From NCBI RefSeq assembly GCF_003651245.1, contig NZ_RAPE01000001.1, positions 1,116,001-1,180,000 on the forward strand: a DNA stretch of 64,000 bases, written 5' to 3'. Made by a program: the position numbers and the translations under genes. Position 1 is the first letter of the stretch. Each line of letters begins with the position of its first letter. This DNA is from Roseovarius spongiae (lineage in GTDB: Bacteria > Pseudomonadota > Alphaproteobacteria > Rhodobacterales > Rhodobacteraceae). Of the stretch, positions 18,145 through 27,881 are shown piece by piece. The notes under the pieces were generated by a model. That model had not been told where the DNA came from. It did not search any database and saw only the letters and a program-made list of their open reading frames with translations.

Positions 18145-19989
18145 TCAGGCTTCGGCCTTCTCGAGCCGTTCCAACGCCCGCATCCATAGCGATTCGGCGC
18201 GCTCCAGCGCCTCCATGACCTCGGCATACTTGCGCTGCCAGACCGCGGCTTCGTCCGCCTTGCCGGAGTCGTACATCGTCGGATCGGCCAGTTTCTTCGC
18301 CAGCCGGTCACGCATTTCGTTCAGCTTTTCAACGCGTTCCTCGCATTTTCTCACGTCCTGGCGGATGGCGAGGACCTGGTCGCGCGACGGGCGCTTCGGC
18401 TTGGCCGCCTTCGGCTTCTGCGCGGGCTTGTCGCTGCTCAGCAGCATCGCGCGATAGCTTTCGAGATCGCCCTCGTAGGGGGCGACGCGGCCATTGCTGA
18501 CCAGCCAGAGCCGATCCGCCACGAGGCTGAGCAGGTGCATGTCGTGGCTCACCAGGATCACCGCCCCGCTATAGGCGGTCAGCGCCTCGACGAGCGCTTC
18601 GCGCGATTCGATGTCGAGATGGTTCGTCGGTTCGTCGAGGATGAGCATATGCGGCGCGTCGATGGTGGCGAGCATCAGTGACAGCCGCGCCTTCTGGCCG
18701 CCCGAAAGCCGGCCCACCAGCGTTTCAGCCTGTTCCGCGCCGATCCCGAATCCGCCGAGCCGCGCGCGCAGGCGCGAGGGCGCCTCGGTGGGGCGCAGAC
18801 GGCGGATGTGGTCGATCGGGGTTTCGTCGACGTGCAGTTCCTCGACCTGGTGCTGGGCGAAGAACCCGACCCGGAACTTGGAGGCGGTGGTCATGCGGCC
18901 CGACAAAGGGTGAAGTTTGCCCGCCAACATCTTGGCGAAGGTCGACTTTCCCTCGCCGTTCTTGCCCAGAAGCGCGATCCGGTCGTCCTGGTCGATGCGC
19001 AGGTTCAGCCGCGACAGCACCGGCGCGCCGTCATAGCCGACCGAGGCGTCCTCGATGGCGATGATCGGCGGGGAGAGTTCCTCGGGGGAGGGGAAGGTGA
19101 ATTTCTTGAGCGCGGCCTCCTGCGGGGTGGTGATCGGGGTCATCTTCTCGATCATCTTGAGACGCGATTGCGCCTGCACCGCCTTGGATGCCTTGGCCCG
19201 GAAGCGGTCGACGAAGCTTTGCAGGTGAGCGCGGCGCGCTTCCTGCTTGCGGGCTTCGGATTCCGCCGCCGCCAGCCGCGCGGCGCGGGTGCGCGCGAAT
19301 GCGTCGTAACCGCCCTGGTAAAGCGTCAGCTTGCGGTCCTCCAGGTGCAGGATCGAGCCGGCAGCGCGGTTGAGCAGGTCGCGGTCGTGGCTGACGATCA
19401 GCACCGTGTGCGGATACCGCGCGAGATAGGTTTCCAGCCAGAGCGCGCCCTCGAGGTCGAGATAGTTCGTCGGCTCGTCCAGCAGCAGCAGGTCGGGCTG
19501 CGCGAAGAGCACGGCGGCGAGCGCCACGCGCATCCGCCAGCCGCCCGAAAAGGCCGAGCAGGGCTGACGCTGCTCGGCGTCCGAAAATCCCAGCCCCTTG
19601 AGGATCGAGGCGGCGCGCGCCGGCGCGCCCCAGGCGTCGATATCGCTCAGCCGGGTCTGGATCTCGGCGATGCGGGAGGGGTCGGTTGCCGTGTCGGTCT
19701 CGGCCAGCAGCGCTGCGCGTTCGGTATCGGCGGCGAGCACCGTGTCGATCAGCGAAACCTCGTTGCCCGGCGCCTCCTGCGCGACGCCACCGATGCGGGC
19801 GCGGGCGGGCAGGGTGATCTCGCCCCCCTCGAGCGCGAGTTCCCCCCGTATCAGGCGAAAGAGCGTCGTCTTGCCGACGCCGTTGCGCCCGACGATGCCG
19901 ACCTTGTGCCCATCGGGGATCATGGCCGAGGCGTTCTCGAACAGCGGGCGGCCGGCGACCGAATGAGATATGTCCGAAATGCGCAGCAT
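18145..19989 (-). CDS. ABC-F family ATPase
   Basis: The start is put at the ATG for [21 protein letters not shown], the usual N-terminus, rather than an ATG 18 bases earlier. The 614-residue protein has two ABC domains without membrane segments. Domain 1 has the Walker [10 protein letters not shown], signature [16 protein letters not shown] and [13 protein letters not shown] charged linker follows ([18 protein letters not shown]). Domain 2 has [27 protein letters not shown] and [12 protein letters not shown]. The C-terminus is a basic coiled-coil arm ([22 protein letters not shown]). This is the YheS/Uup-type layout of ABC-F proteins, which act on ribosomes. Which paralogue it is cannot be settled here. 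Confidence 0.9.
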   Translation of the reverse strand: MLRISDISHSVAGRPLFENASAMIPDGHKVGIVGRNGVGKTTLFRLIRGELALEGGEITLPARARIGGVAQEAPGNEVSLIDTVLAADTERAALLAETDTATDPSRIAEIQTRLSDIDAWGAPARAASILKGLGFSDAEQRQPCSAFSGGWRMRVALAAVLFAQPDLLLLDEPTNYLDLEGALWLETYLARYPHTVLIVSHDRDLLNRAAGSILHLEDRKLTLYQGGYDAFARTRAARLAAAESEARKQEARRAHLQSFVDRFRAKASKAVQAQSRLKMIEKMTPITTPQEAALKKFTFPSPEELSPPIIAIEDASVGYDGAPVLSRLNLRIDQDDRIALLGKNGEGKSTFAKMLAGKLHPLSGRMTTASKFRVGFFAQHQVEELHVDETPIDHIRRLRPTEAPSRLRARLGGFGIGAEQAETLVGRLSGGQKARLSLMLATIDAPHMLILDEPTNHLDIESREALVEALTAYSGAVILVSHDMHLLSLVADRLWLVSNGRVAPYEGDLESYRAMLLSSDKPAQKPKAAKPKRPSRDQVLAIRQDVRKCEERVEKLNEMRDRLAKKLADPTMYDSGKADEAAVWQRKYAEVMEALERAESLWMRALERLEKAEA

Positions 19990-20124
19990 TGGCCCCAAGT
20001 GCCGCAACCGCCATGCCGCGTCAATCCATGCTTTTCACGGGCGCATCTGCGTGCTATCGGGGCCGCGATCCTATCCCGGCGGGACCGCGCTCCGGTCCGC
20101 CCCATCCATGAAAAGAGGCCCGAC

Positions 20125-20547
20125 ATGGCGACCGAACGCACCCTGAGCATCATCAAACCCGACGCCACCAACCGCAACCTGACCGGCAAGATCAACGCCA
20201 AGTTCGAGGATGCGGGCCTGCGCATCATCGCGCAGAAGCGCATCCAGCTGACCCCGGCGCAGGCCGGCAAGTTCTACGAGGTGCACGCCGAGCGCCCGTT
20301 CTACGGCGAGTTGTGCGAATTCATGGCCTCCGCCCCGGTCGTCGTGCAGGTGCTGGAAGGCGAGGGCGCGATCGCGAAGAACCGCGAAGTGATGGGCGCG
20401 ACCAACCCGGCGGACGCGGCCCCCGGCACGATCCGCGCGGAGTTCGCCGAAAGCGTCGGCGAGAACTCGGTTCACGGCTCGGACGCGCCGGAAACCGCGA
20501 AGGAGGAGATCGCGTTCTTCTTCTCGGGGCTTGAACTGGTCGGCTGA
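20125..20547 (+). CDS. ndk: Nucleoside diphosphate kinase
   Basis: Ndk moves the gamma-phosphate of ATP to other nucleoside diphosphates through a phospho-His intermediate. The 140-residue protein has normal length, begins [21 protein letters not shown], carries [13 protein letters not shown], and has the active-site His117 in [12 protein letters not shown]. An AAGAGG ribosome site precedes the ATG. A strong terminator at 20583-20608 follows, so it is a single-gene unit. Confidence 0.98.
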   Translation: MATERTLSIIKPDATNRNLTGKINAKFEDAGLRIIAQKRIQLTPAQAGKFYEVHAERPFYGELCEFMASAPVVVQVLEGEGAIAKNREVMGATNPADAAPGTIRAEFAESVGENSVHGSDAPETAKEEIAFFFSGLELVG

Positions 20548-20582
20548 CGCCGCGCAGGCGCGTGCGCGCCGCCCGAAAGATC

Positions 20583-20608
20583 AAAGGCAGCCCCGGGGCT
20601 GCCTTTTT
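20583..20608 (+). terminator. Rho-independent terminator after ndk
   Basis: AGGCAGCCCC is followed directly by its exact complement GGGGCTGCCT and then TTTT. Allowing a four-base loop, this gives an eight-base GC-rich stem with a T-run, 36 nt after the ndk stop. Confidence 0.9.
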
Positions 20609-20619
20609 CGTGTGGCGCG

Positions 20620-20724
20620 TCAGATGCTTGCGAAATCGCTGAAGACCCGGCGCAGGATGATCTGCGGTTTCGGGTCCGGCTTGTCCGAGGCCGGCTTCTG
20701 CGGTTTCTGGGGCTTGGTCGTCAT
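20620..20724 (-). CDS. Small proline/lysine-rich protein, 34 residues
   Basis: Reading the minus strand from the ATG at 20724 gives a 34-residue peptide: a Pro/Lys-rich first half (MTTKPQKPQKPASDKPDPKP) and a hydrophobic/basic second half (QIILRRVFSDFASI). A good ribosome site (GAGGAG) sits about 9 nt upstream of the ATG, which is the main reason to call it a gene. No domain is recognised. It converges on the ndk terminator. A perfect CtrA-type box lies 115 bp upstream (20839-20853), so cell-cycle control is possible. Conservation in relatives would decide it. Confidence 0.55.
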   Translation of the reverse strand: MTTKPQKPQKPASDKPDPKPQIILRRVFSDFASI

Positions 20725-20838
20725 CTTCTGATCTCCTCGGGAGGAAGGATGCCAGCCGGTCCGCGCCAGCAGGCGCCGCGATGATCGCTTCAGCCTGTCG
20801 GTGGAACGGGGCGGGGATGCGGTGAGAATGTGGCGAAA

Positions 20839-20853
20839 TTAAGGTCGTGTTAA
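20839..20853. promoter_or_regulatory. Perfect CtrA-type box TTAA-N7-TTAA
   Basis: TTAAGGTCGTGTTAA followed by CC matches the alphaproteobacterial CtrA consensus TTAA-N7-TTAAC exactly. It lies 115 bp upstream of the 34-residue minus-strand gene. Binding is inferred from the motif only. Confidence 0.6.
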
Positions 20854-20857
20854 CCTT

Positions 20858-20873
20858 GTGACATAGTTGTCAC
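20858..20873. promoter_or_regulatory. Inverted repeat GTGACA-TAGT-TGTCAC
   Basis: A perfect 6-bp dyad with a 4-bp spacer begins 4 bp after the CtrA-type box. Its size fits a dimeric repressor or activator operator. The regulator is not known to me. Confidence 0.45.
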
Positions 20874-21124
20874 TGTCAGGCCCGCGTCGGCGCCGCCTTG
20901 CGCCGCGCGGGATCGGGCTGGTGGATCAGGGTGGGGGCTCTTCCGAGCTCACAAGAAAGGGCGGCGCGCATGTGCTGCTCCTGGTCGTGGCGCGCGGGGT
21001 CCTGCCCTGCGCTCAAGCCGCACATAGGCCGCTTCCGAAGACGGTTCAAGCGGGCCGAAGGCCCGCCGGACCTGTGCCGGCGAAGTTAAGCTCAAGCGTG
21101 GCGAAAATGGCCCGCTCGCGCGTC

Positions 21125-23170
21125 TCAGCCGCGCCGTCTGCGCCGCCGTCCCCCGCCGCTGGCCTCGTCGCCGCCGCCGGTGTTGAACGACACCTGCGGC
21201 AGGTCGACCACCGTGTTCAGGATCGGGAAGGGTTCGACCGCGTTGGGAATCGCCGAGGCGTTGACGAAATGCTCCTGGAAGCGTGGCTCGACCGCGGTTT
21301 CGACCTTGTGGATGCGGTGCACGGTCGCCTCGATCTCGCCGCGCGCCTCGCGGTTCAGGAGCGCGATGCGCGCGCCGGTGCCCGCCGCGTTGCCCGCCGA
21401 GGTGACCTTTTCCAGCGGCGCGTCCGGAATCATGCCAAGCACCATCGCGTGTTTCGGGCTGATATGCGCCCCGAAGGCCCCGGCGAGCACGACGCGGTCC
21501 ACCTTGTCGACGCCGAACTTGTCCATCAGGAGCCGCGCGCCGGAATAGAGCGCGGCCTTGGCCATCTGGATGGCGCGGATGTCGGGGTTCGTCACGGTGA
21601 TGCGCGGCCCGCCCTTCGCGCTGGCGTCGTATAGCAGGTAGGAATTGGTGCGCCCGTCGAGGATGCAGCGATCCGTGCCGGTCTGTTCGGCCGAGCCGAT
21701 CAGCCCCGAGGCGTCGAGCACCCCGGCAAGGCGCATCTCGGCGATCGCCTCGATGATGCCGGACCCGCAGATGCCGGTGATGCCGGTCGCGGCGGTCGCC
21801 TCGGCGAAGCCCGGGTCGTCCGACCACAGATCCGAGCCGATCACGCGAAAGCGCGGTTCCTTGGTCACCGGGTCGATCTCGACCCGCTCGATCGCGCCGG
21901 GGGCGGCGCGCTGCCCGGCGCTGATCTGCGCGCCCTCGAAGGCGGGGCCGGTGGGCGAGGAACAGGCGAGCACGCGCTCCTTGTTGCCGAGCATGATCTC
22001 GGCGTTGGTGCCGACATCGACCACCAGCACGAGATCTTCGGATTTGTCCGGCGCTTCGGACAGCGCGACGGCGGCGGCGTCGGCGCCCACGTGCCCGGCG
22101 ATGCAGGGCAGCAGGTAGACCCGCGCGGACGGGTGCAGTTTGAGGTCGAGTTCGCGCGCGCGCAGATGCAGCGCCCGCGACGCGGCGAGCGCGAAGGGCG
22201 CCTGGCCGAGTTCGAACGGGTCGACCCCGAGGAAGAGGTGGTGCATCACCGGGTTGCAGACAAAGACCGCGTCCATGATCAGCCCCTTGTCGATGCCGGC
22301 CTCGGCGGCGACGACGTCGAAAAGCGTGTTCATGCCTTCGCGCACCGCGGCCGTCATCTCGTCCGAGCCGCCCTTGTTCATCATCGAGTAGCTGACCCGG
22401 CTCATCAGGTCCTCGCCAAAGCGGATCTGCGGGTTCATGACGCCGGAGGAGGCGATCACCTCGCCGCTGCGCATGTCGCACAGATGCGCCGCGATGGTGG
22501 TGGAGCCGAGGTCGATCGCCAGCCCGTAGATCGTGTCCTCGTAGAGGCCGGGCCAGAGGTGCATGATGCGCGGCGCGTCGCCGTCCCGGCCGTGATCGAC
22601 GGCGCAGGTCACCTTCCAGTCGCCCTTGCGCAGGATCGGCTGCATGGTCTGCAGCAGGTGCAGGTCGGCCTGCGCGTTCTCGACCTCCCATTGCTCGTGC
22701 AGCGCGGCGCAGAGCCGTTCGAGATCGCCCGAGGGTTCGTGCATGTCCGGTTCCTCGACCTCGACGTAATAGAGGCGGATCGTCGGGTTCACGAGGATGT
22801 CGCGCGCCTCGACGCGTTTGCGCACCACCTGCTTGTGGACCTGGCTTTCGGCGGGGACGTCGATCACCACGTCGCGCTGGATCGTGGCCTGGCATCCCAG
22901 GCGGCGGCCCGGCTTCAGCCCGCGCTTGTCGTCGTAGCGTTGCTCGACCGCGTTCCATTCGGACAGCGCATCGTCATGCACGGTGACGCCGTGCTTGGAG
23001 AATTCGCCGTAGCCCGGCGTGATCTGGCACTTGGAGCAGATGCCGCGCCCGCCGCAGACCGAATCGAGATCGACGCCAAGCTGGCGCGCGGCGGTCAGCA
23101 CCGGCGTGCCGGCGGGAAAGCGGCCGCGCTTGCCCGAGGGGGTGAAGATGATGAGGGGATCGCTACTCAT
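21125..23170 (-). CDS. RACo/RamA-type ferredoxin-ASKHA activator of corrinoid proteins
   Basis: The start is set at MSSDPLIIFTPSG; the frame upstream of it has no family sequence. The 681-residue protein has an N-terminal 2Fe-2S ferredoxin domain with Cys39, Cys45, Cys48 (CGGRGICSKC) and Cys93. A linker follows, and from about residue 220 an ASKHA ATPase-like domain (YGLAIDLGSTTIAAHL, VVDVGTNAEIMLGN, GICGSGIIEAIAEM, VVLAGAFGAHI). This is the DUF4445 family of RACo and RamA, which use ATP and an iron-sulfur cluster to reduce inactive Co(II) corrinoid proteins to Co(I) for methyl transfer. The extreme C-terminus is Gly/Arg-rich. No corrinoid protein or methyltransferase of that kind is encoded next to it, so its partner must lie elsewhere. 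Confidence 0.85.
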   Translation of the reverse strand: MSSDPLIIFTPSGKRGRFPAGTPVLTAARQLGVDLDSVCGGRGICSKCQITPGYGEFSKHGVTVHDDALSEWNAVEQRYDDKRGLKPGRRLGCQATIQRDVVIDVPAESQVHKQVVRKRVEARDILVNPTIRLYYVEVEEPDMHEPSGDLERLCAALHEQWEVENAQADLHLLQTMQPILRKGDWKVTCAVDHGRDGDAPRIMHLWPGLYEDTIYGLAIDLGSTTIAAHLCDMRSGEVIASSGVMNPQIRFGEDLMSRVSYSMMNKGGSDEMTAAVREGMNTLFDVVAAEAGIDKGLIMDAVFVCNPVMHHLFLGVDPFELGQAPFALAASRALHLRARELDLKLHPSARVYLLPCIAGHVGADAAAVALSEAPDKSEDLVLVVDVGTNAEIMLGNKERVLACSSPTGPAFEGAQISAGQRAAPGAIERVEIDPVTKEPRFRVIGSDLWSDDPGFAEATAATGITGICGSGIIEAIAEMRLAGVLDASGLIGSAEQTGTDRCILDGRTNSYLLYDASAKGGPRITVTNPDIRAIQMAKAALYSGARLLMDKFGVDKVDRVVLAGAFGAHISPKHAMVLGMIPDAPLEKVTSAGNAAGTGARIALLNREARGEIEATVHRIHKVETAVEPRFQEHFVNASAIPNAVEPFPILNTVVDLPQVSFNTGGGDEASGGGRRRRRRG

Positions 23171-23417
23171 GACCTGTCCAATCTGTGAGTGCCGCATTTC
23201 CCCGGACCATAGAGCGGCCACCCGGGGGGTGGAAGCCTGCAACCGGCACAATCCTGCGTGCGGGCGTCATGCGCGCCTCTCGATCCGTCGCGATCCCTGC
23301 GGGAACGCGCGTCCTCGAGGCGCGGCCTTTGGCGGAAGCGTTGTGCGACATTGAAAGAGCGGGCGGCGGGGGCGCGGGGCGAATCGCCCTTTCGCCGGTC
23401 GCCCAGCCGTGCAATAG

Positions 23418-24902
<1,485 letters not shown>

Positions 24903-24907
24903 GCGGT

Positions 24908-25198
24908 TCAGCCCGGCTTCTTGATCTCGACCTCGAGGAACTCGACCACCGCGTCGGTGCGGTTCTGCACGTCGTGCTCCACGCCGGTCATGCGGGCATA
25001 GGGCGCGCCGGCGGTGATCGGGGTTTCGACCTCGGATCCGTCGGGCTGGATGATGGTGAGCGTGCCCGAGATGGTCGGGATCACCACGTAGTCATGCGCA
25101 TGGGTGTGCCAGCCGGTCGCCGTGCCGGGTTCGAACGTCCAGCGGGTGACGATGGCGGACTCGTTCTCGAGTTCGAGCTTGGCTGTGGCCTGTTTCAT
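24908..25198 (-). CDS. Small cupin-domain protein
   Basis: The 96-residue protein is one cupin barrel. Motif 1 is GTATGWHTHAHDYVVIPTISG, with two or three His and no Glu in the usual metal-ligand position; motif 2 is GVEHDVQN with a His. Such small cupins are often linked to amino-acid or amine degradation operons as enzymes or metal-binding proteins, but no activity can be assigned. It is the third gene of a minus-strand unit (LysR, amidohydrolase, cupin), 33 nt after the amidohydrolase. Confidence 0.75.
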   Translation of the reverse strand: MKQATAKLELENESAIVTRWTFEPGTATGWHTHAHDYVVIPTISGTLTIIQPDGSEVETPITAGAPYARMTGVEHDVQNRTDAVVEFLEVEIKKPG

Positions 25199-25231
25199 GT
25201 CGATGTCTCCTTTGGTTTCGGGATGGGGGCG

Positions 25232-26857
25232 TCAGGCGCGGGCAAAGACCGGCCGGCCGCCGAGGTAGGTTTCCGCCACGCGCGCGTCGGCAATGCGTTC
25301 GGGCGGGATGGTGAAGAGGTCGTCTTCCATGATGGTGAAATCCGCGAGCATCCCGGGAATGAGCATACCCTTGATGCGTTCCTCGCGCCCCGCGTAGGCG
25401 CCGAGCCTCGTATAAGCCTCGAGCGCCTCGAAGACGCTCACCGCCTCGGCCTGGCAGAGATCGGCGCCGCGGGCGCTGCGGCGGTTCACCATCGCGTGGA
25501 TGGCGCGCATCGGGTTGGGGTGGCAGACCGGGCTGTCGGAGTGGCCGGGCGCGACGATCCCGGCGTCGATCATCGAGCGGTGGGGCCACATGTGGCGCAT
25601 CGCCTCCGCGCCGCGGTTGCGGATATAGGCGTCGCCGAGGTCATAGGCGAATCCGGTCGCGGATGAGCAGATCACATTCATGTCGCGCAGCCGCTTCAGG
25701 ATCGCTGGCGTGACGTTGCAGCAATGCTCAACCCGCAGGCGGTGATCGTCGACGGGGTGATGCGCGAGCGCGTTCTCGTAGGCGTCAAGGACAAAGTCGA
25801 TGCCCCGGTCGCCGACGCCGTCGCAGCCCACCATCAGCCCCGCCTTGTGGGCGCGCAGGACGCGCTGGTTGAAATCCTCGGCCTCGTAGAGCAGCATGCC
25901 GCGGTTGTCGTCAGGTTCCCCGACGATCCGTTCGCCGACATAAGGGTCGTAATAGGCCGCCGTGCGCCCGCTGGTCGAACAGTCGGGGCACCACTCGACC
26001 CCGGTGAGGCGCAGCCATTCGTCGCCCATCCCCGAACGCCAGCCGGCGCGGATGATCGCGTCGATGAGGTCGTCCTCGCGTCCGCTGGCCAGAAGGCCGA
26101 CGCGCATGTGCAGATCGCCCGCCGCGCGCATCTGCTGGTAGGCCTCGATACCGCGTGTGGAGCACAGGCTGTTATGCACCGAGGTGATCCCGTAGCTCGC
26201 GAAATCCGTGAACACCCGCTGTAGCCCGGCGGCGTAATCGGCGGTGGTGAACCCGGCCTGGCAGTGATCGACCACCGCATGCGCCGCCGTTTCGCGCAAG
26301 AGCCCCGTCGGCGCGCCGGTGTCGGGGTCGCGGTCGATGCGCCCGAAGGCGGGGTCGGGCGTGTCGGCGCCGAATCCCACGGCGGCAAGGGCCGCGCTGT
26401 TGGCGAAGCCGAGATGCGAGTCCCGCCGGTTCAGGAAGGCGGGCCGCCCGCCCGCCGCCGCGTCCAGCTCCGCGCGCGTCGGGTAGCCGCCGGTGCGGTG
26501 GTCGTCGTAGCCGAAGCCGACGAACCACTGGTCGCGCGGCGTGTCTTTGGTGCGGGCGCGCACGAGGGCGAGCAGCGCGTCGATGCTGTCTGGGCCGTCC
26601 GCAAGGTCCGTCCAGCGGCCAAGCTGCGCGCCGTAGCGGTCCGGGTGGCAATGGCTGTCGATGAAACCGGGCAGCACGAGGCGGCCGCGCGCGTCCGTCA
26701 CCTCGGCATCGGGGGCGAGCGCGCGGATCTCGGCGGTGGCGCCCATGGCGAGGATGCGCCCGTCCGCGATCGCCATCGCCTGCGCGAACTCGCCCTCGGC
26801 GCGCATGGTGGCGATGCGGCCGTCGATGACGATGCGGGTCACGGGGAGGCTGTCCAT
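25232..26857 (-). CDS. YtcJ-type metal-dependent amidohydrolase (amidohydrolase family 3)
   Basis: The start is placed at MDSLPVTRIVIDGRIATM; upstream the frame lies over the LysR gene in another register. The 541-residue protein has the composite beta-sandwich plus TIM barrel of this superfamily. GFIDSHCHPDR gives the HxH metal pair, DRGIDFVLDAYE and LRVEHCCN give further ligands, and GHSDSPVCHPNP carries the conserved Asp. A long insertion (about residues 100-300) is usual in YtcJ and formamide or aryl-amide hydrolase relatives. It hydrolyses an amide or cyclic amide of unknown identity. It starts 20 nt after the LysR gene and is probably cotranscribed with it and the cupin. Confidence 0.82.
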   Translation of the reverse strand: MDSLPVTRIVIDGRIATMRAEGEFAQAMAIADGRILAMGATAEIRALAPDAEVTDARGRLVLPGFIDSHCHPDRYGAQLGRWTDLADGPDSIDALLALVRARTKDTPRDQWFVGFGYDDHRTGGYPTRAELDAAAGGRPAFLNRRDSHLGFANSAALAAVGFGADTPDPAFGRIDRDPDTGAPTGLLRETAAHAVVDHCQAGFTTADYAAGLQRVFTDFASYGITSVHNSLCSTRGIEAYQQMRAAGDLHMRVGLLASGREDDLIDAIIRAGWRSGMGDEWLRLTGVEWCPDCSTSGRTAAYYDPYVGERIVGEPDDNRGMLLYEAEDFNQRVLRAHKAGLMVGCDGVGDRGIDFVLDAYENALAHHPVDDHRLRVEHCCNVTPAILKRLRDMNVICSSATGFAYDLGDAYIRNRGAEAMRHMWPHRSMIDAGIVAPGHSDSPVCHPNPMRAIHAMVNRRSARGADLCQAEAVSVFEALEAYTRLGAYAGREERIKGMLIPGMLADFTIMEDDLFTIPPERIADARVAETYLGGRPVFARA

Positions 26858-26877
26858 CGGGCGGGAGTCCTTCGCGG

Positions 26878-27765
26878 TCAGTCGATGGCGGTGCGCTGGA
26901 TCTCGGAGGTGAGCCAGTCGGTGAAGGCGGCCATCGGCCCGGTGACGGGCTGGTCGGTGACGGTGACGAGATAATAAGCGAGGCTCCGACGGCTGACCAT
27001 CGCGGGCAGGGGGCGCACCAGCCGCCCGGTGGCGAGGTCGCTCGCCATGGTCAGCCCGTCGCCGATCGCCACGCCCAGCCCGTCGCGCGCGGCGAGGATG
27101 CCCTGGTTGAACGCCTCGAAGCGCAGCCTCTTGCGCACCAGCGACGGATCCCGGCCCTGCGCCACCAGGAATTCGCGCCAATGCGCGCCGCCGGGTTCGT
27201 CGATGAGAACGTGCTTGTAGAGATCGTCGATCTTCCGGATCGGTTCCGGCCCGTTCATGATGCGCGGGCTGCACACCGGGAACACGTCGAGCGTCTTGAG
27301 CAGGCGGATGTTGCGGTCGGGCCATTCGGGGCGGCCATAGAGGATCTCGAGGTCGGCCGCGCTGCGCTGCTCATTGCTCGCCGACAGGAGCGTGACCGAA
27401 ATGTCGGGGAAGCTCTCGAAGAAGAGCGGCAGCTTGGGGATGAGCCAGGTCGCGGCGAGGCCGGGCATGCAGGAGACGATGAGCTCGCCCTCGAACCTCT
27501 CGCTGGTGATCGCGCGCAGCGCGCCGTCGAGATCGTCCAGCACGCGGGTGAGATGCGGGATGAGCTGGCGGCCCTTGGCGGTCAGTTCTATCCCGCGCCC
27601 CGCGCGCCGCGTGAGCGGCACGCCGAGGCTTTCCTCGAGCGCCTTTACCTGTTTGCTGATCGCGCCATGGGTGACGTAGAGTTCCCGCGCCGCCTCGCTG
27701 ATGTTGCGTCTGCGCCCGGCGGCCTCGAAGGCGCGCAGCGCGCTGAAGGGGGGCAGATCACGCAT
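26878..27765 (-). CDS. LysR family regulator (GcvA-like)
   Basis: The 295-residue protein has the LysR N-terminal helix-turn-helix (FSALRAFEAAGRRRNISEAARELYVTHGAISKQVKALEE, read across residues 7-46) and a C-terminal effector-binding domain. The wording of the helix region and the DLEILYGRPEWPD segment resembles the GcvA subgroup that often controls amino-acid or amine catabolism. It is divergent from the amidinotransferase/ABC importer unit across a 116-bp AT-rich gap and is followed closely by an amidohydrolase. It therefore probably controls both directions in response to the imported compound. A dyad at 27837-27856 is a candidate binding site. Confidence 0.88.
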   Translation of the reverse strand: MRDLPPFSALRAFEAAGRRRNISEAARELYVTHGAISKQVKALEESLGVPLTRRAGRGIELTAKGRQLIPHLTRVLDDLDGALRAITSERFEGELIVSCMPGLAATWLIPKLPLFFESFPDISVTLLSASNEQRSAADLEILYGRPEWPDRNIRLLKTLDVFPVCSPRIMNGPEPIRKIDDLYKHVLIDEPGGAHWREFLVAQGRDPSLVRKRLRFEAFNQGILAARDGLGVAIGDGLTMASDLATGRLVRPLPAMVSRRSLAYYLVTVTDQPVTGPMAAFTDWLTSEIQRTAID

Positions 27766-27836
27766 GGTCAGCCACGATGTCGAGATGTGAGAATTTTTCC
27801 ATTTTTGCGGATTATTTGTGGTGTTGTCATATTTTT

Positions 27837-27856
27837 ATTCACAGCCTAGCGTGAAT
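27837..27856. promoter_or_regulatory. Candidate LysR operator ATTCAC-N8-GTGAAT
   Basis: A perfect 6-bp inverted repeat lies in the AT-rich gap between the LysR gene (start 27765) and the amidinotransferase-family gene (start 27882), 25 bp from the latter. Position and dyad form suit a LysR-type site; binding is inferred. Confidence 0.45.
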
Positions 27857-27881
27857 TCCAGACGGCGCAAGGGGGATGGTC

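Larger units (their letters stand above)
20725..21124. other. 400-bp gap with regulatory motifs, no clear gene
   Basis: This gap lies between the 34-residue gene and the RACo-type gene, both on the minus strand. It contains a CtrA-type box (20839-20853), an adjacent 6-bp dyad (20858-20873) and a GC-rich hairpin (21050-21066, GCGGGCC and GGCCCGC around GAA) that may end RACo transcripts although no T-run follows. A 39-codon plus-strand frame from 20970 is Cys/Arg-rich and unconvincing. No RNA gene is recognised. Confidence 0.5.

Noticed and set aside
20970-21089. 39-codon Cys/Arg-rich plus-strand frame downstream of the CtrA box
   Set aside because: Weak ribosome site and shadow-like composition; kept only as a possibility in the gap description.
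20949-22958. A 669-codon minus-strand frame overlapping the RACo-type gene in another register
   Set aside because: The RACo frame carries the conserved Cys and ASKHA motifs; the other is an Arg-rich shadow.
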